This document shows positions 6,190 to 10,786 of a stretch of 10,786 bases of DNA, in pieces (within the stretch, counting starts at the first letter, position 1; each line of letters begins with the position of its first letter). The DNA lies in assembly GCA_041659105.1 (NCBI GenBank), contig JBAZYX010000117.1:1-10786 (forward strand), read 5' to 3'. This DNA is from CAIUKV01 sp041659105 (GTDB lineage Bacteria > Actinomycetota > Acidimicrobiia > IMCC26256 > PALSA-555). A program made the position numbers and the translations under genes. The notes beneath the pieces were generated by a model. That model did no database searches, was not told the origin of the DNA, and was given only the letters and a program-made list of their open reading frames with translations.

Positions 6190-7734
6190 TCAGGCCGAGA
6201 ACACGAGGGCGCCGCGCTTCCAGGTCTGGAGCACGCGAGCGTCGGTCTCGGCGTTCGGGTCGGTGAAGTCGAGCACCACGAGGTCGGCCAGCTTGCCGGG
6301 GGTGAGCGACCCGCGCTCGTCCTCCTGGCCGCCCGAGTACGCGGCCCCGGTGGTGTAGGCGGCGAGCCAGTCGGTGAAGGGCACCGACTGATCGGGCTCG
6401 AAGTCCTGGCCGGCCGCGGTGCACCGGAGCACGCCCAGGGCGGCGCCCCACAGCGGCGCGCTCGGCGCGCAGGGGTCGTCGCTCGACCCGGCGAGGAGCA
6501 CGCCGGCCTCGGCGAGGCCCGCGAACGCCAGCCAGTGGTGGTGGTCGAACCGGAACCCGCTGGTGCTGGTGCCGACGTGCTCGACGAACCCGGGTTGCAC
6601 CACCGCGACCGCACCGAGGTCGGCGAGGGCCCGCCACTGGTCGGGGCTGGTGACGCCCGCATGCTCCACCCGGAAGCGGTGATCGGCCCCGGGGGCCCGC
6701 CGGGCGATGACGGTCGCGGTGTCGATCATCGCCTGCACGCCCGCGTTGCCCATCGCGTGGACGGCGATGCGGAAGCCGCGGTCGGCTGCCGCGGTGGCGT
6801 GCTCCTCGAGGTCGCCGAACAGCATGCCGCCCTGCAACGGCGTCCCGTTGATGCTGGTGTCGAGCGCGATGGCCACGCCGCCGTCGGCAAAGAGCTTCAC
6901 CGGGCCGATGCGGTACCGGTCGTCCCCCTCGCCGGTCGGGGGGCCGTCGAGGCGCGCGGTCTGCGCATTCATGAGCAGCGCCGCCGGGTGCGGCATCCCC
7001 ACGACGTCGATCGGAAGCGAACCGTCGCGCGTCATCGCCGCGTAGAGGGACTCGGCCTCGGGGGAGCACGCGGCGTCGTGCACGCAGGTGATGCCCTCGG
7101 CGAGCAACGCGCGGGCCCGCGCCGCGACGTGCTCGGCCCAGCGGTCGCGGTCGGCGTAGGCGAGCATCGAGCGCGCGTGGGCCTCGCTCCAGGCCCGTTC
7201 GACGAGGACGCCCGTGGGATCGCCGGTGCCGTCCCGCGGGATCTCGCCCGCTTGTGGATCCGGTGTGCTGCGCCCGATGCCGAGGGCGTCGAGCGCGGCC
7301 GAGCTGACCACGCACTGGTGCAGCGTGTAGTCGGCCACGATCACCGGCCGGTCGATGCCCGCGGCGTCGAGGTCCACCCGGGTGATGCCCTGCCCGGGCC
7401 CGTAGAGGTCGATGCCCTGGCAGCGCACCCACGGCGTGTCCGGGTACGCGGCGGCCTGCGCGCGGATCGCGTCGACGAGGGCGTCGCGGTCACCGATCCC
7501 GTGCACGTCGTGCCAGATCGGGTGCAGCGCCGAGACCGACAGGTGGTTGTGGGCGTCGATCAACCCGGGGACGAGGGTGGACCCCGCGAGGTCCACCACC
7601 TCGGTGCCGGGGTGCTCGAGCAGCTCGGCACCGCCGACCGCGGCGATGCGGTCGTCCTCGACCACGACCACGGTGGCGGTCGTGGCGGCACGATCCATGG
7701 TCAGGATCGGCCCGCCCGTGAACGCTCGGCGCAC
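6190..7734 (-). CDS. YtcJ-type amidohydrolase (amidohydrolase family 3)
   Basis: A 514-residue metal-dependent hydrolase of the amidohydrolase superfamily, YtcJ/N-substituted-formamide-deformylase-like branch. The N-terminal composite beta domain ends in VPGLIDAHNHL, giving the His62-x-His64 metal motif. Further barrel elements are PVKLFADGG with Lys280, HAMGNAG with His326, RVEHAG with His358 and SSDDP with Asp419, the expected series of metal and catalytic residues. The C-terminal GSLTPGKLADLVVLD closes the beta domain as usual. GTG 7734 is the start; AGGGTAGGG just upstream overlaps the stop of the preceding gene, six bases away. No signal peptide is seen, so it is probably cytoplasmic. 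Members hydrolyse amides, formamides or cyclic amides; the substrate here is unknown. In this operon it may release a carboxylic acid for CoA activation, which is speculative. Confidence 0.92.
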   Translation of the reverse strand: MRRAFTGGPILTMDRAATTATVVVVEDDRIAAVGGAELLEHPGTEVVDLAGSTLVPGLIDAHNHLSVSALHPIWHDVHGIGDRDALVDAIRAQAAAYPDTPWVRCQGIDLYGPGQGITRVDLDAAGIDRPVIVADYTLHQCVVSSAALDALGIGRSTPDPQAGEIPRDGTGDPTGVLVERAWSEAHARSMLAYADRDRWAEHVAARARALLAEGITCVHDAACSPEAESLYAAMTRDGSLPIDVVGMPHPAALLMNAQTARLDGPPTGEGDDRYRIGPVKLFADGGVAIALDTSINGTPLQGGMLFGDLEEHATAAADRGFRIAVHAMGNAGVQAMIDTATVIARRAPGADHRFRVEHAGVTSPDQWRALADLGAVAVVQPGFVEHVGTSTSGFRFDHHHWLAFAGLAEAGVLLAGSSDDPCAPSAPLWGAALGVLRCTAAGQDFEPDQSVPFTDWLAAYTTGAAYSGGQEDERGSLTPGKLADLVVLDFTDPNAETDARVLQTWKRGALVFSA

Positions 7735-7740
7735 GGTGCC

Positions 7741-8043
7741 CTACCCTTCGATCCGGCCGGCGGTCTCGCGCTCGTTGATCAGACCGCGGAGCGCGATCAA
7801 CGACGGGAAGCCGACGCCGAGCGTCTGGAGCCCCCACTTCGGGGCGTCCTCGCCCAGGCCCGCGTTCCGCGCGATGCGGTGGGCGTACACGGCTTCGCCG
7901 ACGTGCAGGGCGACCGCCGCCGCGAACATCCCCCGCTTGAGCTTCGACCGCGACCGGACCGCGGTGACGCCGGTCATCACGACACCGCCGAAGTTGGTGA
8001 CCCACCAGATCGGGGCCACGGGCACGAACGTCTCACTCGCCAT
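7741..8043 (-). CDS. Small membrane protein, TMEM254/DUF4499-like
   Basis: A 100-residue protein with three hydrophobic stretches, at about residues 10-29, 38-54 and 70-89, probably membrane-embedded. HVGEAVYA (47-54), WGLQT (70-74) and GFPSL (78-82) line up in order and spacing with HVGESLYA, WFLQT and GIASL of animal TMEM254 (DUF4499), as I recall that sequence. The biochemical role of that family is not established. ATG 8043 is preceded by GAGGAG five bases upstream, which overlaps the stop of the DUF35 gene, so expression is tied to the thiolase/DUF35 pair. The gene is clearly coding because it fills the operon with no gap. The family call rests on memory of the motif pattern rather than a search. 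A role in holding the CoA enzymes at the membrane, or with a hydrophobic substrate, is only a guess. Confidence 0.85.
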   Translation of the reverse strand: MASETFVPVAPIWWVTNFGGVVMTGVTAVRSRSKLKRGMFAAAVALHVGEAVYAHRIARNAGLGEDAPKWGLQTLGVGFPSLIALRGLINERETAGRIEG

Positions 8044-8052
8044 CGTCGCTCC

Positions 8053-8553
8053 TCACGCCGGGACGAACAGGGGGGCGGTGACGGAGCCGTCGACGCCGGT
8101 GAACGAGATCTCGCGGAAGGTGACCGTCACCGGCATGTCGAACGTGAGGCTGCCGGGATCGCAGTCGACCATGCGGGTCGGCACCCGCACGCTCGGGTCC
8201 TCCTCGAGCGCGACGAGCGCGGGCACGAACGGCACGAGGTCGGCGAACTGGGGGAGGAACGGGTGGGTGACCACCACCCACGAGAAGAGCGTGCCGCGGC
8301 CGCTCACGGGCGTCCACGTGTACGGCTCGCCGTCGCAGGAGAGGCACTCCGTCTTCGGGTACCAGCGGTAGCGGCCGCACGTGTCGCACACCGGGATCAT
8401 GAGCTCGTTGCGCGTGGCGCCGGCCCAGAACTCCGCGGTGAGCGGCCAGGTGACGTCGGGCAGCGGGAACGCGGCCCGGGTGATGTGGCCTTCGATGCGG
8501 TGCACGCGCTCGTCGCTCGTCGCCTCGTTGGTTCGCTCGCTGCGCTCGCTCAC
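8053..8553 (-). CDS. DUF35 Zn-ribbon/OB-fold protein, thiolase partner
   Basis: A 166-residue DUF35-type protein. The rubredoxin-like zinc ribbon has Cys56, Cys59, Cys70 and Cys73 (CDTC ... CLSC), followed by GRGTLFSWVVVTHPF and a C-terminal OB fold (VPTRMVDCDPGSL to the end). DUF35 proteins accompany thiolase-superfamily enzymes and acyl-CoA hydratases, where they bind acyl-CoA and help build the active complex, as in archaeal HMG-CoA synthase/thiolase and actinobacterial steroid degradation. GTG 8553 is chosen because GGAGG lies five bases upstream and the codon overlaps the thiolase stop as GTGA. An in-frame extension upstream would run through the thiolase gene and looks like shadow sequence. 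The first ~15 residues (SERSERTNEATSDE) are low-complexity and come from a 9-base direct repeat, so they are probably disordered and not part of the fold. Confidence 0.93.
   Translation of the reverse strand: MSERSERTNEATSDERVHRIEGHITRAAFPLPDVTWPLTAEFWAGATRNELMIPVCDTCGRYRWYPKTECLSCDGEPYTWTPVSGRGTLFSWVVVTHPFLPQFADLVPFVPALVALEEDPSVRVPTRMVDCDPGSLTFDMPVTVTFREISFTGVDGSVTAPLFVPA
8533..8550 (-). repeat. Tandem 9-base repeat encoding Ser-Glu-Arg at the DUF35 start
   Basis: On the - strand AGCGAGCGC is followed directly by AGCGAGCGA, giving SER-SER immediately after the GTG start codon. The repeat begins at the overlap with the thiolase stop codon. Confidence 0.7.
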
Positions 8554-9755
8554 GAGGCCCTCCGGAGGACGATCGTCGAGCACTGGGGTCCGGTGTACCC
8601 GCCGTACACGCCGATCTCGCAGTCGGGAACCTGGTTGACGGCCTCGCCCCGCAGCTGGCGAACGACCTCCACCACGTGCGAGATCCCGAGCACGTACGCG
8701 TGCGAGAGCATCCCCCCGTGGGTGTTGGTGGGCAGCTTCCCGGAGTCGAAGTGCAGGGTGTCGCCGGCCACGAACTCGCCACCGGCGCCCTTCTCGCAGA
8801 ACCCGCTGTCCTCGATCTGCATGAGCGTCACGATCGTGAACGGGTCGTAGCACGTGTAGAGGTCGACGTCGTCGGGGGTGATCCCCGCCATGGCGAACGC
8901 GGCGGGCGCGGAGAACACCGCGGGCGTCGACGTGAACGCGGGCTGCTGCGCCCAGTGGGTCCCGGTGTACGCGTTCCCGAGCCCGACGCCGGCGACGATC
9001 GCGGGCGCCTTGGGCCGGTCGGCCGCGCGCTCGGGCGTCGTCATGATGTAGGCGCCGCCGCCGTCGGAGATGAGGCAGCAGTCCTCCTTGCGGAAGGGGT
9101 CGACGAACTTCGGCGACGCGAGGTACTGCTCGAGCGAGAGCGGCTTGTCGCGCATCACCGCCTCCGGGTTGAGGTTCGCGTGGCGGCGGAACGCGACCGC
9201 GATCGCGCCCAGCTGCTCCTCGGTGGTGCCGAAGTCGTGCATGTGCCGCCGGGCGATGGTCGCGAAGTAGACGGGCTGGGGGAACCAGCCGAGCGGGATC
9301 TCGAGGTTCTGCTTGAACAGGTCCTGGGCGTGGCTCTCACCCGGCCCGCCGGTCATCTCGCCCCGCTGCGTGGCCCAGGCGACCCCGAAGGTGTTGAGGA
9401 CGAACGTCGCCTTGCCCTCCCGCAGCGCCTCGGCCGCGAAGTACGGGGCGGTGGCCGCGCCGGTCATCCCGCCGCCCTTGCGCGACTCCCAGATGTCGTG
9501 GCTCGTCCCGAAGTGCTCGTGGAACGCGGCGACGTCGAACTGCTCGGGCATCCCCACGTACATGAGCCCGTCGACGTCGGTCGGCTCCAGGCCCGCGTCG
9601 GCGAGCGCCCGCTCGACCGCCTGGCCCACGATCTCCTGTGTGGTGCGGCCCGACGCCTTCGACATGTCGGAGTCGCCCACGCCGCAGATCGCGACCTGAC
9701 CGTTCACGTCGTCGAAGTCGGCGGCGTTGCCCCACTCCCCGGGGTCGATGGCCAT
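8550..9755 (-). CDS. SCP-x-type thiolase-fold protein lacking the nucleophilic Cys; possible acyl-CoA retro-aldolase
   Basis: A 401-residue thiolase-superfamily protein of the SCP-x/lipid-transfer type, recognised by VAICGVGDSD near the N-terminus, ALADAGLEPTDVDGLMY (51-66), DCCLISDGGGAYIMTT in the middle, and HGGMLSHAYVLG with a final GGYTGP segment. In true thiolases the nucleophile sits in a motif like NNCATGSTA; the aligned stretch here reads KGGGMTGAATA, putting Gly96 where the cysteine should be. Normal thiolysis is therefore unlikely. Coupling to a DUF35 gene resembles Ltp2-ChsH2(DUF35), a thiolase-fold aldolase that cleaves steroid side chains with a repurposed active site, so C-C cleavage of a beta-hydroxyacyl-CoA is a fair hypothesis. 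ATG 9755 is given as start; GTG 9764, which overlaps the CoA-transferase stop as GTGA, would add three residues and is about equally likely. Confidence 0.9.
   Translation of the reverse strand: MAIDPGEWGNAADFDDVNGQVAICGVGDSDMSKASGRTTQEIVGQAVERALADAGLEPTDVDGLMYVGMPEQFDVAAFHEHFGTSHDIWESRKGGGMTGAATAPYFAAEALREGKATFVLNTFGVAWATQRGEMTGGPGESHAQDLFKQNLEIPLGWFPQPVYFATIARRHMHDFGTTEEQLGAIAVAFRRHANLNPEAVMRDKPLSLEQYLASPKFVDPFRKEDCCLISDGGGAYIMTTPERAADRPKAPAIVAGVGLGNAYTGTHWAQQPAFTSTPAVFSAPAAFAMAGITPDDVDLYTCYDPFTIVTLMQIEDSGFCEKGAGGEFVAGDTLHFDSGKLPTNTHGGMLSHAYVLGISHVVEVVRQLRGEAVNQVPDCEIGVYGGYTGPQCSTIVLRRAS
8559..8563 (-). promoter_or_regulatory. Ribosome binding site inside the thiolase 3' end
   Basis: GGAGG on the - strand lies five bases before GTG 8553 and within the last codons of the thiolase gene. 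It supports GTG 8553 as the DUF35 start and reinitiation after thiolase translation. Confidence 0.6.
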
Positions 9756-9760
9756 TCGCG

Positions 9761-10786
9761 TCACGCGCCTTTCGGGTTCTCGCCGATGATGTCGATCGCG
9801 CGCAGGTGGGCCAGCTCGTCGGGGTGGAGCCCGAGGATGCCGCCGAGGACCTCGTCGTTGTGCTGGCCGAGCGTGGGCGCGGGGCGGCGCAGCCACGGCC
9901 GCGGGTTGCCCGCGAACCGCCACGGCGCGTTGGGCAGGTGGACCGGCCCGCACACGGGGTGGAGCTCCACCTCGAAGAAGCCCCGGTGGTTCAGCTGCGG
10001 GTTGAAGCGGATGTCGCGCGCGTCGCACACGTACCCGGCGGGCACGCCCGCGGCACAGAGCTGCTCCGACAGGACGCGCGCGTCCTGGTCGGCCGTCCAC
10101 GCGGCCAGGCCGGCGTCGATCGCGTCCTGCGCGGCGCGACGGCCGGCGGCCGTCGCGAGCGCGGGGTCGGCGGCCCAGCGGGGTTCGCCCAGGAACGCGC
10201 GCAACGCAGTCCACTGCTCGTCGGTCGCAACGGCGATCGCGATCCACTCCTCGAAGCCCGCGCACGGGTACACGTTCTGCGGCACGCTCACGGGGCCGTG
10301 GTTGCCGTCGCGCGTGAGGAGCGTGCCGGAGGCCTCGTATTCCACCAACACCTCGGCCGCAGCGTTGAGCGCGGCCTCGATCATGGTCACCTCGACGAGG
10401 CGGCCCTCGCCAGTGCGGTCGCGCTCGCGCAGGGCGAGGATCGTGGCGAACACCGCGTGCGCCGCCGCGAGGGGGTCGCACGCGCCGCGGTGCAGCACCG
10501 GCGGACCGTCGGCCCAGCCGGTGACCCACGCCATGCCGGTGATCGACTCCATCGTCTGCGCGAAGCCGGTGCGCTCGCGCCACGGTCCGTCGAGGCCGTA
10601 CGCGGGCATGCGAGTCATGACGAGACGGGGATTGGTCTCGTGCAGCACGTCGAAGGTGAGGCCGAAGTTGCCCATCACGCGCGGCGTGTAGTTCTCGATC
10701 AGCGCGTCGGACTGCTCGGCGAGGCGCAGCAGCAGCGCCTTGCCTTCGGGGCGGGTGAGGTCGAGCGTAATCCCGCGCTTGGTGTT
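9761..10786 (-). CDS. Family III CoA-transferase (CaiB/BaiF type), 5' partial
   Basis: The last 341 residues of a family III CoA-transferase, which transfers CoA between carboxylates through an aspartyl-CoA mixed anhydride and works in the cytoplasm. The frame is open to the window edge and starts with NTKRGITLDLTRPEGKALLL, a segment that usually lies about 70-80 residues into the protein, so only the N-terminal CoA-binding start is missing. ALIENYTPRVMGNFGL and RMPAYGLDGPWRERTGFAQT are family signatures. The catalytic aspartate is probably Asp104 of the visible part, in RGACDPLAAAHAV; a cysteine before it is a small deviation. The C-terminal part includes RPAPTLGQHNDEVLGGILGL, also typical. 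It is the first visible gene of the - strand operon and ends next to the thiolase start. It probably activates the carboxylic acid that the downstream enzymes degrade; donor and acceptor are unknown. Confidence 0.93.
   Translation of the reverse strand, partial: NTKRGITLDLTRPEGKALLLRLAEQSDALIENYTPRVMGNFGLTFDVLHETNPRLVMTRMPAYGLDGPWRERTGFAQTMESITGMAWVTGWADGPPVLHRGACDPLAAAHAVFATILALRERDRTGEGRLVEVTMIEAALNAAAEVLVEYEASGTLLTRDGNHGPVSVPQNVYPCAGFEEWIAIAVATDEQWTALRAFLGEPRWAADPALATAAGRRAAQDAIDAGLAAWTADQDARVLSEQLCAAGVPAGYVCDARDIRFNPQLNHRGFFEVELHPVCGPVHLPNAPWRFAGNPRPWLRRPAPTLGQHNDEVLGGILGLHPDELAHLRAIDIIGENPKGA

Noticed and set aside
5932..8850. A 972-codon open frame on the + strand.
   Set aside because: It lies opposite three well-supported enzymes plus the small membrane protein and parts of two others, has no recognisable domain, and is rich in Arg, Gly, Ala and His. 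It is a high-GC shadow frame.
8554..8853. In-frame N-terminal extension of the DUF35 protein to 8853.
   Set aside because: The extension is an Arg-rich shadow of the thiolase 3' end, while GTG 8553 has a good ribosome site and a GTGA overlap.
9756..10583. In-frame N-terminal extension of the thiolase to 10583.
   Set aside because: It runs through the CoA-transferase gene with shadow composition; the thiolase fold begins at about 9755.
8676..10691. A 671-codon open frame on the + strand.
   Set aside because: It is antisense to the thiolase and CoA-transferase genes, which carry clear family motifs, and shows only biased shadow composition.
1..10786. Search by eye for CRISPR arrays, tRNA or rRNA genes, transposases and phage genes.
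   Set aside because: No regularly spaced repeats, cloverleaf-like sequences or mobile-element proteins were seen; coding genes fill nearly all of the window.

Overview
The window is GC-rich, densely packed bacterial DNA with third codon positions mostly G or C, frequent GTG starts and 4-base start/stop overlaps. This fits a high-GC actinobacterium. The enzyme mix (thiolase with DUF35 partner, family III CoA-transferase, PhyH dioxygenase, many SDRs) would suit an environmental lineage such as Acidimicrobiia, but that placement is inference: there is no rRNA or other marker here. I see no mobile element, CRISPR array or tRNA.

Layout. (1) 1-569, + strand: the 3' part of a membrane-anchored, probably extracytoplasmic protein of unknown function. 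(2) 570-688: the only sizeable non-coding gap, with three CGTAT half-sites in alternating orientation, a plausible operator/promoter. (3) 689-5284, + strand: a tight five-gene operon of SDR oxidoreductase, TetR-type regulator, class III aminotransferase, a second SDR, and an agmatinase-type ureohydrolase. (4) 5285-5300: a 16-base convergent junction with a small hairpin. (5) 5301-10786, - strand, read from the right: family III CoA-transferase (5' end outside the window), SCP-x-type thiolase-fold protein, DUF35 Zn-ribbon/OB protein, a small TMEM254/DUF4499-like membrane protein, a YtcJ-type amidohydrolase, and a PhyH-family Fe(II)/2-oxoglutarate dioxygenase. Gaps are 13 bp or less, so this also looks like one operon.

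How the genes may work together. The + operon combines a urea-releasing hydrolase with an omega-aminotransferase and two related SDRs. A coherent reading is catabolism of a guanidino or polyamine-like compound: guanidine hydrolysis to an amine, transamination to an aldehyde or ketone, then redox by an SDR, under the embedded TetR regulator. The - operon looks like acyl-CoA catabolism. The CoA-transferase would activate a carboxylic acid. The thiolase-fold protein has glycine where the usual nucleophilic cysteine should be, and it is translationally coupled to a DUF35 protein. That pairing resembles the steroid side-chain retro-aldolase Ltp2-ChsH2(DUF35) more than a true thiolase. The amidohydrolase and PhyH enzyme may prepare the substrate by amide hydrolysis and hydroxylation. 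Substrates of both operons are unknown.

The most noteworthy items are the Cys-less thiolase/DUF35 pair, a bacterial relative of the animal protein TMEM254 inside that operon, the duplicated SDRs flanking the regulator and aminotransferase, and the alternating CGTAT sites.
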